A stretch of 24,162 nt of DNA, from NCBI GenBank assembly GCA_016292575.1, contig JAEDIH010000011.1, positions 1 to 24,162 on the forward strand, in the 5' to 3' direction. Source of the stretch: Clostridiaceae bacterium. Its GTDB lineage: Bacteria > Bacillota > Clostridia > Oscillospirales > Acutalibacteraceae. A program made the translations under genes and the position numbers. Positions 14,952 through 22,941 of the stretch are shown one piece after another. Below the pieces are notes generated by a model. That model saw only the letters and a program-made list of their open reading frames with translations. It was not told the origin of the DNA and made no database searches. Positions within the stretch are counted from its first letter, which is position 1. Each line of letters begins with the position of its first letter.

Positions 14952-14987
14952 AAATTACGCCTCCTTGGAATGAAAATAATATACACT

Positions 14988-15022
14988 CTTACCGGCACAG
15001 CAAAACAGCAGGTGCCGGCAAG
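14988..15022 (-). other. GC-rich hairpin between tig and clpP
   Basis: CTTGCCGGCAC and GTGCCGGTAAG pair almost perfectly around an inner GC/GC contact, with a T-rich but interrupted tract after it on the minus strand. It could partly terminate tig transcripts or act as an attenuator or processing site before clpP. A weak promoter, TTGCTG, 16 bases, TATTAT (14976-15003), overlaps it and could serve clpP-clpX separately. Confidence 0.5.
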
Positions 15023-15072
15023 AAAATTCACTTTATTATTGTTGGAAGGCAAAAGGAAAACTAATCAGAAAA

Positions 15073-16425
15073 TTATTCGGCATCTGCCGTTTCTTCCTGT
15101 TCCTCAGTCTTTTCCTCGGCCTTTTCCTTAGCAGCTCTGGGTTTTCTTGCGGTTGTTACTTTTGCGTTGTCTCTAACAAAGTCAATGGCCTTGTCGATAG
15201 CCATGTCCTTTTTAAGACCGTCGGCAGGAATAATGCGCTTAATCTGATCAAGCTCCATCTGATACTGGGAAGCAAACTTCTCGTATTCCTTTTCAATATC
15301 TTCATCGGATACTTCGATATTTTCAAGCTCTGCAATCTTTTCAAGAGCAAGGCGAATCTTGACCTGCTTTTCTGCGTCAGGCTTAGCCTTCTCTCTGTAC
15401 TGCTCAACAGTCATGCCCATATACTTGAGATAGTTTTCAAAGCCGATGCCCTGCGATGAAAGCCTGTAATCAATATCCTTGATCTGATTATCAAGCTCGT
15501 TTTCAACCATAACGTCCGGAATTTCGGCAACAACATTTTCGGCAAGCTTGTCAAAAAGCTGAGCTCTGATTTCCCTTTCGTTTTCATCTTCCTTCTGCTT
15601 TTTGATTTCGTCGGCGAGACTCTTTTTAAGGTCGTCAACGGTGTCGCAATCTGCTGCGTCCTGTGCAAACTCGTCGTCAACTTCGGGAAGCTCCTTAACT
15701 TTTATCTCATGAAGCTTGATTTTGAACACAGCGTCCTTGTCGGCAAGCTCGGGAGTGTATTCGGTCGGGAATTTAACGTTTACGTCAAATTCATCACCGC
15801 TCTTGTGACCGATAATCTGCTCTTCAAAACCGGGAATGAATGAGCCGGAGCCGATGGTAAGCTCGTATTCCTCTGCTTTGCCTCCATCAAAAGCCTTACC
15901 GTCAACAAAGCCTTCAAAGTCGATAACGGCAATGTCTCCGTCCCTGACTTCGCGGTCTTCGGCAGATACGATTCTTGAGTTCCTTTCAACAAGCTCATTG
16001 ATCTTGTTCTGAATTTCCTCATCGGTAGCCTCAACCTTTTTCTTGGTTGCCTTGAGCTCCTTATATGCTTTAAGCTCAACTTCAGGCTTGACATAAACTT
16101 CAACTGAAAGCGAAACACCCTCTTCTCCGATGGATTTTATATCGGCGGTTTTTGAGCCGACAACCTCAAGACCGGCTTCCTTGATGGCGCCCTCAACAGC
16201 ATCGGGATAGCAGATATCAAGAGCTTCTTCATAAAGGAAGCCCTTGCCGTAGAAGTTTTCGGCCATTTTTCTGGTTACCTTGCCTTTACGGAAACCGGGG
16301 AGCGATATGCGGTTTTTCTGCTTATTGAAAGCCTTGACCTGTGCGTTTTCAAAATCTTCGGCACTGATTTCAATTTCAAGTGTGTAAAGATTGGTGTCCG
16401 TTTTTGTTGATGATTTAAGACTCAT
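15073..16425 (-). CDS. tig: Trigger factor (ribosome-associated chaperone and peptidyl-prolyl isomerase)
   Basis: A 450-residue chaperone that binds nascent chains at the ribosome exit tunnel. The ribosome-binding signature GFRKGK is at residues 44-49 in the N-terminal domain; the FKBP-like isomerase domain covers about 155-245 (GDIAVIDFEGFVDGKAF, GSGSFIPGFEEQIIG); the rest is the helical C-terminal chaperone domain. The last 20 or so residues are an acidic Glu-rich tail after a short basic Ala/Lys stretch. The ATG at 16425 has AAGGAGT upstream; a longer reading starting 45 bases earlier has no ribosome site. It heads the tig-clpP-clpX group. Confidence 0.96.
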   Translation of the reverse strand: MSLKSSTKTDTNLYTLEIEISAEDFENAQVKAFNKQKNRISLPGFRKGKVTRKMAENFYGKGFLYEEALDICYPDAVEGAIKEAGLEVVGSKTADIKSIGEEGVSLSVEVYVKPEVELKAYKELKATKKKVEATDEEIQNKINELVERNSRIVSAEDREVRDGDIAVIDFEGFVDGKAFDGGKAEEYELTIGSGSFIPGFEEQIIGHKSGDEFDVNVKFPTEYTPELADKDAVFKIKLHEIKVKELPEVDDEFAQDAADCDTVDDLKKSLADEIKKQKEDENEREIRAQLFDKLAENVVAEIPDVMVENELDNQIKDIDYRLSSQGIGFENYLKYMGMTVEQYREKAKPDAEKQVKIRLALEKIAELENIEVSDEDIEKEYEKFASQYQMELDQIKRIIPADGLKKDMAIDKAIDFVRDNAKVTTARKPRAAKEKAEEKTEEQEETADAE

Positions 16426-16489
16426 TTTAATACTCCTTTTTAACGGGTAAAAACACTCATATATACCCATTATGCATTTTAACCATAGT

Positions 16490-16518
16490 ATTATATCAGC
16501 ATTTGTTGAAAATTTCCA
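16490..16518 (-). promoter_or_regulatory. Promoter for tig
   Basis: On the minus strand TGGAAA (-35, 16513-16518), 17 bases, perfect TATAAT (-10, 16490-16495). The leader to the tig ATG is about 60 bases. No CIRCE or CtsR-like repeat is visible near it. Confidence 0.65.
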
Positions 16519-16545
16519 TAGGTTTTTTTAAAATTTTACTTTATT

Positions 16546-17238
16546 TTAAAACTTTTCGATAAGCTTCGGACAAAATTTCAGGTAGTCGGCGGAAACAAGG
16601 TCAAATTTTATCCCGTCCTTTTCTCCGATAAACGCGTTATGAACCGAGGCACCGTGAAGATGACCATAAATGCAGCGCTCAACCCCCTCCTCTTTGAGCA
16701 CATTGATAATCTCTGCACACTGCAAAAGCTTTGTAACGGGCGGATAATGGAGGAAGGCAATGAGGCTGCCGCCGAGCTTTTTTCCCTCGGATATTGACAT
16801 TCTCAATCTGCCGGCTTCACGCAAAAGGACTTTTTTATCTGCGTTGTCCTCTGCGTCAAAAAACCAGCCGCGGCTTCCGCAAACAGTAACATCGCCGAAA
16901 CGGTATGCATTATTGAAAAGGACGGATATGCTGTCAAATGATTTTTCCGCAAGGAAATTGTCCATCTTCCTTTTGGTGTTCCACCAATAATCATGATTGC
17001 CTTTTATGATAACCTTTTTTCCGGGAAGAGAATGAATAAAACGCAGATCGCTTTCCGCATTTTCAAGGCTCATTGCCCAGGAAATGTCGCCGGGTATCAC
17101 AACAACATCATCTTCCTCAACAACTGAGCGCCAGTTGCTTTCAAGACGGTCAAGGTAATTATCCCAGCCTTTAAAAATATCCATCGGCTTATCCGTTCCG
17201 AGTGAAAGGTGTGTGTCTGAGAGCGCAAAGATGTTCAT
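16546..17238 (-). CDS. Calcineurin-like metallophosphoesterase (COG1768 type)
   Basis: A 230-residue protein with every two-metal phosphoesterase motif: SDTH (Asp8, His10), GDISW (Asp51), GNHDYWW (Asn81, His82), FLHYPP and GHLHG near the C-terminus. No signal peptide or membrane segment, so it should be cytoplasmic. The GDISWAM and NHDYWW variants match a poorly characterised bacterial group of predicted phosphohydrolases; the substrate is unknown. The ATG follows GGGAGG. It lies 75 bases below thrC with a hairpin between and 120 bases above tig. Confidence 0.85.
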   Translation of the reverse strand: MNIFALSDTHLSLGTDKPMDIFKGWDNYLDRLESNWRSVVEEDDVVVIPGDISWAMSLENAESDLRFIHSLPGKKVIIKGNHDYWWNTKRKMDNFLAEKSFDSISVLFNNAYRFGDVTVCGSRGWFFDAEDNADKKVLLREAGRLRMSISEGKKLGGSLIAFLHYPPVTKLLQCAEIINVLKEEGVERCIYGHLHGASVHNAFIGEKDGIKFDLVSADYLKFCPKLIEKF

Positions 17239-17260
17239 TCGATACCTCCCCTACAGACCG

Positions 17261-17284
17261 AAAGAAGTCCGAAAGGACTTCTTT
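17261..17284 (-). terminator. Hairpin after thrC, possible partial terminator
   Basis: A perfect 10-base stem, AAAGAAGTCC and GGACTTCTTT, with a 4-base loop. The only T-rich part is the end of the stem itself, so read-through into the metallophosphoesterase gene is likely. No separate promoter for that gene is visible. Confidence 0.5.
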
Positions 17285-17313
17285 GCAAAGCAGTAATAAA
17301 AGATTAATTAAGC

Positions 17314-18807
17314 TCAGATACCGAGCATTGTGTAAACAGCTTTTGCCATATCCTCCTTGCTGCAGCACCCGGTAAAGCGCGGCTCTTTGCCCCTGAGCGA
17401 GGAAAGCTGCGGCGGACAGGGAACGCCGCTCTCCTTTATGAGCAGCTCAACCTGTTCAAATTCGTCGGCGCCCGAATTATCCTTGCTGTCGATGGATTTG
17501 AGCACTGCGGCGGAAAACTTATAGGGATTAGCGGTTGAGGCAATAATCGTCTGCGTTTTATCGCCTGTCTTTTTGACATAGTCGTTATACACCTTAACGG
17601 CAACGGCGGTGTGTGTGTCAAGAAGATAGCCGTTTTTAAAGGTTTCGGAAATTGTTCGGTTGGTTTCCTCGTCATTGCAGCAGCCGGCTTCAAAAAGGTC
17701 AAAAATCTGCTTTTTAACGCACTCGTTGACCTCATATTCGCCTTTTTCGGAAAGGGACTTCATCCAGTCTCTTATCAGCGCGTCATCTTCGCCGCAAAGG
17801 TGGAAAAGCAGACGCTCAAGGTTTGACGAAATGAGAATATCCATTGAGGGCGACTCGGTTGTATAGAACTTTCTGTTCTTGTCATACTTGCCGCTTTCAA
17901 AAAAATCGGTAAGCACATTGTTTGCATTTGAAGCGCAGATAAGCTTTTTGACGGGTACGCCCATCTGCTTTGCATAGTACGCGGCAAGAATGTTTCCAAA
18001 GTTGCCGGTGGGAACAACAATATTGATCTCATCACCGTTTTTAATGCTGCCGTTTTCAATCAGATCGCAGTATGCGCTGATGTAATACACAATCTGCGGA
18101 ACAAGACGTCCCCAGTTGATTGAGTTTGCCGAGGAGAACATCATGTTATTTTTCTCAAGCTTTTCTGCAACGGCGGGATCGGTGAAAATTGCCTTAACTC
18201 CGCTTTGCGCGTCGTCAAAATTACCGTCAATCGCACAGACGCCGACATTATTGCCCTCCTGAGTGGTCATCTGGAGCTTCTGCATAGGACTTACTCCGTC
18301 GTTCGGGTAAAAGACCATTATTTTTGTCCTGTCAACGTCCTTAAAGCCCTCAAGCGCAGCCTTTCCGGTATCTCCGCTTGTTGCAACAAGGATAATAATA
18401 GTCTTATCCGAGACAGTTTTTTTTGCGGCAACGGTGAGAAGATAGGGAAGAAGCTGGAGTGCCATGTCCTTAAACGCACAGGTAGGACCGCGCCAAAGCT
18501 CAAGAATATTCTTTCCCTCGGCAATCTTTTTTACGGGAGCAATCTTTTTGCTGCTGAACTTTCCCTCAGCATATGCTCCGCCCACGCAGTAGCTTATTTC
18601 CTCGGCTGTATAATCTGTGAGAAAAAGAGAAAGCACCTTTTCACATCTTGAAATATAATCTTTTCCGACAAGCGATGAAATAAATTCAGGAGTAATTTTC
18701 GGAAGCTCGGCAGGAACAAAAAGTCCGCCTTCCTTTGAGATTCCGTGAGCGATCGCTTCGGCGGAAGTCACTTTAACACCTTTATCTCTTGTACTTGTAT
18801 AAAGCAT
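17314..18807 (-). CDS. thrC: Threonine synthase
   Basis: A 497-residue pyridoxal-phosphate enzyme that converts O-phosphohomoserine to threonine. Its length and the blocks LYTSTRDKG, EGGLFVP, LELWRGPTCAFKDMALQLLP and VATSGDTGKAALEGF mark it as the longer threonine synthase type; Lys113 in AFKD is the cofactor lysine. PTGNFGNILAAYYAK and SSANSINWGRLVPQ are further cofactor-binding blocks. The ATG at 18807 has GGAGG exactly 7 bases before it; an ATG two codons upstream lies too close to that site. It has its own promoter at 18837-18865. It uses homoserine-branch intermediates from aspartate semialdehyde, but is not linked to asd here. Confidence 0.95.
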   Translation of the reverse strand: MLYTSTRDKGVKVTSAEAIAHGISKEGGLFVPAELPKITPEFISSLVGKDYISRCEKVLSLFLTDYTAEEISYCVGGAYAEGKFSSKKIAPVKKIAEGKNILELWRGPTCAFKDMALQLLPYLLTVAAKKTVSDKTIIILVATSGDTGKAALEGFKDVDRTKIMVFYPNDGVSPMQKLQMTTQEGNNVGVCAIDGNFDDAQSGVKAIFTDPAVAEKLEKNNMMFSSANSINWGRLVPQIVYYISAYCDLIENGSIKNGDEINIVVPTGNFGNILAAYYAKQMGVPVKKLICASNANNVLTDFFESGKYDKNRKFYTTESPSMDILISSNLERLLFHLCGEDDALIRDWMKSLSEKGEYEVNECVKKQIFDLFEAGCCNDEETNRTISETFKNGYLLDTHTAVAVKVYNDYVKKTGDKTQTIIASTANPYKFSAAVLKSIDSKDNSGADEFEQVELLIKESGVPCPPQLSSLRGKEPRFTGCCSKEDMAKAVYTMLGI

Positions 18808-18836
18808 AAACAATCCTCCGTTTAAAAATATGGATT

Positions 18837-18865
18837 ATGATATCACACTTTTTTGAACTTGTAAA
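18837..18865 (-). promoter_or_regulatory. Promoter for thrC
   Basis: On the minus strand TTTACA (-35, 18860-18865), 17 bases, TATCAT (-10, 18837-18842), about 30 bases before the start codon. The short leader has no room for a T-box or riboswitch. Confidence 0.65.
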
Positions 18866-18871
18866 GTAAAC

Positions 18872-19735
18872 TTAATTAATCATATACGTTTTGAAAAAGT
18901 CTCTTGCATTATCATAGAAGATTTTTTCCAGCAGAGGTTTTTCAAGTCCCCTTTCAAAAAGATAAGCTTTAAGGCATTTTACTTTTTCGAGCGAGTCAAG
19001 GCTTTTATCCATAACCGCTCCGTCAAAGTCACTGCCGATACAGACAAGGTTCTCACCGCCGAGCTCAAGCGCATGATATATGTGCTCATAGATAAGCTCA
19101 TACACATTTCCTTTTCCGAGAAAAAGCGGATAAAAGCAAATGCCTAAAAGTCCGCCGGCGGAAAACAGCGTTTTTATCTGCCTGTCGTCAAGGTTTCTTT
19201 CATGAGGGCACAGAGCAGAACAATTAGAATGGGAAGCGATTACAGGCGTTTTTGAAAGCGATATGCAGTCGTAAAAGCCGCGGCGGTTGAGGTGCGAGAC
19301 ATCGGCAATGACTCCAAGCCTGTTCATTTCCGAAAGTGCCTCTTTTCCGAACGGCGTCAGTCCGTCAGCGTCCGGAAAAGAGGCGCCGAAGCCGAGCGCA
19401 TTTGCGCCGTTCCATGTGAGAGTTACGGCTTTTACGCCCCTTTCCCTCCAAACAGAAATGTTATCAAGGCTGTTTCCGAAGCTCACGGCGTTTTCAAGTG
19501 TCAAAAACGGAGTAAAGCTTCTGTTTGCTGAGTTTAATATATGTTCCTTAAAGTAAACGTAATATTCTCCGGCTTTTTCAAAGGCTTTTTCCGGCGGAAA
19601 ACTGTCGTTTATCCAGATTGCAAAGGCCTGTGTATATCTGTCAAAAGCCGCAGCTTTATCCAAAACAACGGCAGCGTCTGTTTTTCCGCCTGTCAAAGCG
19701 GTAACAGTGTCACAGTGAAGATCAAAATAATTCAT
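18872..19735 (-). CDS. Membrane dipeptidase-like (peptidase M19) protein
   Basis: A 287-residue member of the renal dipeptidase family, metal-dependent enzymes that cleave dipeptides. The metal-site motifs are visible: His7 and Asp9 in DLHCDT, Glu81 in LTLENA, His148 in DVSHLN, His169 in ASHSN, and Asp236 in GSDFDG. No signal peptide is present, so the bacterial protein is probably cytoplasmic. The ATG at 19735 has GGAGG 5 bases upstream, inside the last codons of yraN, and the genes overlap by 14 bases; a longer reading would lie inside yraN. It is slightly shorter than many family members but no motif is missing. Substrate unknown. Confidence 0.88.
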   Translation of the reverse strand: MNYFDLHCDTVTALTGGKTDAAVVLDKAAAFDRYTQAFAIWINDSFPPEKAFEKAGEYYVYFKEHILNSANRSFTPFLTLENAVSFGNSLDNISVWRERGVKAVTLTWNGANALGFGASFPDADGLTPFGKEALSEMNRLGVIADVSHLNRRGFYDCISLSKTPVIASHSNCSALCPHERNLDDRQIKTLFSAGGLLGICFYPLFLGKGNVYELIYEHIYHALELGGENLVCIGSDFDGAVMDKSLDSLEKVKCLKAYLFERGLEKPLLEKIFYDNARDFFKTYMIN

Positions 19736-20108
19736 ATTCGCCTCCAAGAACGGAAAGATCAAATGCGTTTTTAATGTGGCAGAATTTATATATTCCCCTC
19801 TCGTCATGCCAGACCTCAAACACATCAAAGCGCGGCGATTTTTGCACCGGATGCGTTTGAAGATACATAACGGCTGTAAGAATTATCTTCCTTTGCTTTG
19901 TTTTGTCAACGGACTCGCGCGGCATTGAGACGCTCTTTTTGCTCCTTGCCTTAACTTCAACAAAGGCGATTGTGCTTTCGTCTTCGGCAATGATATCAAT
20001 TTCGCCGCGGCGCGAATGGAAATTACGTTCTGTCACCGTATAGCCCTTTTCCCGAAGTCTTTCGCAGGCGAAGTCCTCCCCTGCCTTTCCGAGACTCGCT
20101 TTATCCAT
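19722..20108 (-). CDS. YraN/UPF0102-family endonuclease-like protein
   Basis: A 128-residue protein with the family pattern: LGKAGEDFACERLREKGY, then RNFHSRRGEIDIIAED, then IAFVEVKAR. Asp38, Glu51 and Lys53 form the PD-(D/E)XK nuclease-fold signature. YraN proteins are commonly next to rnhB, as here, but their role (DNA repair or recombination) is not established. The ATG at 20108 overlaps the end of rnhB by 8 bases and has GGTGA before it; a GTG at 20117 is the alternative with a poorer site. Confidence 0.88.
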   Translation of the reverse strand: MDKASLGKAGEDFACERLREKGYTVTERNFHSRRGEIDIIAEDESTIAFVEVKARSKKSVSMPRESVDKTKQRKIILTAVMYLQTHPVQKSPRFDVFEVWHDERGIYKFCHIKNAFDLSVLGGEYELF

Positions 20109-20709
20109 TGCTCTCACCGAAAAGCTTTTTCAAAAACGTTCTCCTGTGCTCCTCGCAAATGCCGTATCTGTCAATCATTTCATAGTGTAGCTTTGTACCG
20201 TAGCCCTTATGCTTTGCAAAACAGAACTGCGGATATTTTTCATCAAGCTCTCTCATATACCTGTCCCTTGTAACCTTTGCAAGAATGGACGCGGCCGCAA
20301 CGGAAATACACTTTGCATCGCCTTTAACTATCGTATTTTCGTCAATATCAAGCCCGGGCTTTTGGTTTCCGTCAATCAGCGCAAGGTCCGGCTTTACATC
20401 AAGACCGTCAACCGCTCTCCTCATGGCAAGAAATGTTGCCTGAAGAATATTGATTTTGTCAATTTCCTTTGCGCTTGCCATTGCAACGGAATATGCAAGT
20501 GCTTTTTCCTTTACAACGTCAAACAGTGCCTCGCGCTTTTTTTCACTTATCTTTTTGGAATCGTTTATACCCTCAATCTCACAATCAACGGGAAGAATGA
20601 CTGCCGCAGCGTAAACGGGACCGCACAAAGGTCCGCGCCCCGCTTCGTCTATTCCGCAAATGAGCTTATAGCCCCTATTATAATATTCCTTTTCAATGTC
20701 ATAGTTCAT
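20101..20709 (-). CDS. rnhB: Ribonuclease HII
   Basis: A 202-residue enzyme that cleaves RNA in RNA-DNA hybrids, including single ribonucleotides in DNA. The hallmark CGIDEAGRGPLCGPV carries Asp21 and Glu22, LALIDGN carries Asp113, and the GDAKCISVAAASILAKVTRD and HKGYGTKLHYE blocks are typical. The ATG at 20709 has AGGAGA 6 bases before it; upstream in-frame residues lack the family pattern. It follows a terminator of the P-loop gene, so it should have its own promoter, but I see none convincing. It leads a coupled rnhB-yraN-dipeptidase group. Confidence 0.96.
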   Translation of the reverse strand: MNYDIEKEYYNRGYKLICGIDEAGRGPLCGPVYAAAVILPVDCEIEGINDSKKISEKKREALFDVVKEKALAYSVAMASAKEIDKINILQATFLAMRRAVDGLDVKPDLALIDGNQKPGLDIDENTIVKGDAKCISVAAASILAKVTRDRYMRELDEKYPQFCFAKHKGYGTKLHYEMIDRYGICEEHRRTFLKKLFGESNG

Positions 20710-20765
20710 GGCTTTCTCCTGATATGTATTACGAAACACTCCAAAGTTCCGGCTTTTTTATATTT

Positions 20766-20792
20766 AAAAAGCGGCAGGAAAAAACCTGCCGC
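20766..20792 (-). terminator. Rho-independent terminator of the P-loop gene
   Basis: A perfect 8-base GC-rich stem, GCGGCAGG and CCTGCCGC, with a 6-base loop, followed on the minus strand by TTTTT. It lies 14 bases after the stop codon of the P-loop gene. Confidence 0.9.
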
Positions 20793-20806
20793 CGTGGTGA
20801 CCGAAC

Positions 20807-21223
20807 TCAGATAACCTTACAGAAATTGAAGATTGAGGCCGGAAGCTCCTCCTTGTCCGCAGAAACGGTGAAGATGAACTTCTTATCCTGTGCTTCGGCA
20901 AGCTCATAAACGTCCTCAAGGAACTTTGCAAGCTCATTATAGTCCCTGCCGCCGATTCTGAGGGTGGCGTCAACAAGAATATCCGTAATGTCATAATTGC
21001 CGGCGCAAACGCCTGCAAGGAAGCCGTAGAATGCGTGATAGCCCTTTATTTCAAAATCATCGGTGGCAATGAGTCTTGCGCGACGATCAATGTCAAAAGT
21101 GAGTTTGGTTTCCTTTTCAACACAAACAACATTGCCCTTTGAGGTTTCTATCGCTTCGTTTAAGCAAGTGATAAGATGCTTGGTTTTTCCGGAGCCTTTG
21201 TGTCCTAAGATAAGAGAAATCAT
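20807..21223 (-). CDS. Small P-loop (Walker A) protein of unknown function, clostridial family
   Basis: A 138-residue protein starting MISLILGHKGSGKTKHL, with a clear Walker A motif GHKGSGKT at 7-14. A possible Walker B-like strand is ITDILVDATLRIGG near residues 79-92, and the sequence is conserved in tone with a widespread clostridial hypothetical family that keeps KGNVVCVEK, AFYGFLAG and NELAKFLE. It is far too short for a full AAA+ or transport ATPase, and no membrane segment is present. GGAGG precedes the ATG by 9 bases. It has its own promoter and a strong terminator, so it is a stand-alone unit. Function unknown; nucleotide binding is inferred from the motif. Confidence 0.85.
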   Translation of the reverse strand: MISLILGHKGSGKTKHLITCLNEAIETSKGNVVCVEKETKLTFDIDRRARLIATDDFEIKGYHAFYGFLAGVCAGNYDITDILVDATLRIGGRDYNELAKFLEDVYELAEAQDKKFIFTVSADKEELPASIFNFCKVI

Positions 21224-21276
21224 AATAAATTTCCTCCTTTATATAATTTCCACTTCCGTGGATTTTTTACGTCTTT

Positions 21277-21305
21277 ATTGTATCACATTGAAAGCCTTTG
21301 TTCAA
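21277..21305 (-). promoter_or_regulatory. Promoter for the P-loop gene, overlapping the pgi stop
   Basis: On the minus strand TTGAAC (-35, 21300-21305), 17 bases, TACAAT (-10, 21277-21282). The -35 box and spacer lie in the last codons of pgi. A small inverted repeat TCCAC/GTGGA at 21250-21263 falls in the leader. Confidence 0.6.
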
Positions 21306-22623
21306 GTATTTCTTTTTCTTTTTCATAGCCGGGTTTTCCGAGCAGGGCAAACATATTCTTCTTATAGCTTTCAACGCCGGGTTGATCGAACGGATTGATT
21401 CCGAGAACATAGCCCGAAACGGCGCATGCCTTTTCAAGGAAATAAATAAGGTATCCGAGATTTTCCTCATTCATTGCATCAATATCAAGAACAATGTTAG
21501 GCACTCCGCCGTCGTTATGGGCAAGAACAGTACCCTCAAAAGCCTTTCTGTTGACGAACGCCATGGTCTTTCCTGCAAGGAAGTTGAGTCCGTCAATATT
21601 TCCGGCTTCCTCCTTGATGACAATTTCCTCCTGCGGCTTTGCAAAGTTAAACACCGTTTCAAACATGATGCGCTCGCCCTGCTGAATATACTGACCGAGA
21701 GAATGAAGATCGGTTGAAAAAACAGCGGAGGTCGGGAAAAGCCCCTTGCCCTCTTTGCCCTCGCTCTCGCCGAAGAGCTGCTTGATCCATTCATTCATCA
21801 TGGTAAAGCACGGCTCATATGAAACAAACATTTCGGTAGCCTTGCCCTTGTTATAGAGAGCATTCCTGATTGCAACATATTTGTAGCAGTCGTTTTCAGC
21901 AATCGAATCTTTCATAAGCTCTTCTCTGGCCTTTGCCGCGCCGCTCATGAGTGAATCGATATCAATACCTGCCGCAGCAATCGGAAGAAGACCGACTGCG
22001 GTGAGCACGGAGTATCTTCCGCCAACGTCATCGGGAACAACAAAGGTTTCGTAGCCCTCGCTGTCGGCAAGAGACTTGAGCGTTCCCTTAGACTTGTCGG
22101 TTGTAACATAAATCCTTTCCGCTGCGCCCTTTTCGCCGTATTTTTTAATGAGCAGCTCACGGAAAATGCGAAATGCAATGGCAGGCTCTGTGGTCGTTCC
22201 GGATTTTGAAATTACATTGACCGAAAAATCCTTGCCGTTGCAAATTTCAATAAGCTGCGAAAGAGCGGTAGAGCTTATGCTGTTGCCGGAAAAGTAGATT
22301 GCCGGAGTACCCTTGCGAAGCACATTATAATTCTGTGATTTAATGAATTCAATAACCGCTCTTGCGCCGAGATAGGAACCGCCGATGCCGATAACAATAA
22401 GAATTTCGCTGTTTGAGGCAATCTTCTTTGCGGCCGTTTTGATACGTGCAAACTCTTCTTTGTCATAATCGACCGGGAGATCAACCCAGCCTGTAAAGTC
22501 GCTGCCTGCTCCGGTTTTTTCGTGGAGCATTTTATGGGCAGCCTTAATCTTTTCGGAATATGAATTAATTTCTGAATCCGACAAAAAAGCGGAAACGTAC
22601 TTATCTGTTAATTTTACTGACAT
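21283..22623 (-). CDS. pgi: Glucose-6-phosphate isomerase
   Basis: A 446-residue glycolytic enzyme interconverting glucose 6-phosphate and fructose 6-phosphate. Signature blocks are VIGIGGSYLGARAV (77-90), ISKSGTTTEPAIAFR (138-152), DDVGGRYSVLTAVGLLP, MFETVF and GTVLAHNDGGVPNI, which holds the ring-opening His. Its length fits the shorter bacterial type of about 450 residues. The ATG at 22623 has GGAGG 8 bases upstream and a strong promoter lies at 22665-22693. It is a separate unit from the carboxypeptidase gene upstream. Confidence 0.97.
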   Translation of the reverse strand: MSVKLTDKYVSAFLSDSEINSYSEKIKAAHKMLHEKTGAGSDFTGWVDLPVDYDKEEFARIKTAAKKIASNSEILIVIGIGGSYLGARAVIEFIKSQNYNVLRKGTPAIYFSGNSISSTALSQLIEICNGKDFSVNVISKSGTTTEPAIAFRIFRELLIKKYGEKGAAERIYVTTDKSKGTLKSLADSEGYETFVVPDDVGGRYSVLTAVGLLPIAAAGIDIDSLMSGAAKAREELMKDSIAENDCYKYVAIRNALYNKGKATEMFVSYEPCFTMMNEWIKQLFGESEGKEGKGLFPTSAVFSTDLHSLGQYIQQGERIMFETVFNFAKPQEEIVIKEEAGNIDGLNFLAGKTMAFVNRKAFEGTVLAHNDGGVPNIVLDIDAMNEENLGYLIYFLEKACAVSGYVLGINPFDQPGVESYKKNMFALLGKPGYEKEKEILEQRLSM

Positions 22624-22664
22624 TTTTAATCCTCCTGTGCAATGGAAAAAAGCGTTATTTTGTT

Positions 22665-22693
22665 ATTTTAATACATTTGCTAAAAATTGTCAA
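22665..22693 (-). promoter_or_regulatory. Promoter for pgi
   Basis: On the minus strand a perfect TTGACA (-35, 22688-22693), 17 bases, then TAAAAT (-10, 22665-22670). This is one of the best promoters in the window, as expected for a glycolytic gene. Confidence 0.8.
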
Positions 22694-22769
22694 CCTAATT
22701 TTGATTTTGCTGTTTTGAAAATATCTAAACATCTGAGAAATACAACAATTTGTGCGCTGCATAGGCTAA

Positions 22770-22941
22770 GGAAGCTCTGATTAAATCTGATGTACAGATT
22801 ACGCCGTCAGATTTTTCGTCAGATTGTGCAAAAGGCGCGCAGGAATCCTGTCGGATTTCAAGCGGCTTTTGTGCAATATGGCGGAAAAGATGCAAGTAAG
22901 ATGTGCATCAAAGCGTATGCTGCGATTTATTCAGAGGTTCC
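22770..22941. mobile_element. MITE-like non-autonomous element, 172 bases
   Basis: The ends GGAAGCTCTGATTAAAT (22770-22786) and, on the opposite strand, GGAACCTCTGAATAAAT (22941-22925) match at 15 of 17 positions and point inwards as terminal inverted repeats. TAA flanks the left end (with C, CTAA) and TTAA flanks the right, consistent with a short target duplication. No open frame of useful length lies inside, so a transposase would have to be supplied in trans. The repeat resembles the ends of IS5-group elements in style, but I cannot assign a family. One end is also present alone at 8705-8746. The 318-base gap between pgi and the carboxypeptidase gene consists of this element plus the pgi promoter and leader. 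Confidence 0.7.

Noticed and set aside
21250..21269. TCCAC/GTGGA hairpin followed by a T-run on the plus strand as a terminator
   Set aside because: No plus-strand gene precedes it. On the minus strand, where pgi is read, no T-run follows, so it cannot terminate pgi.
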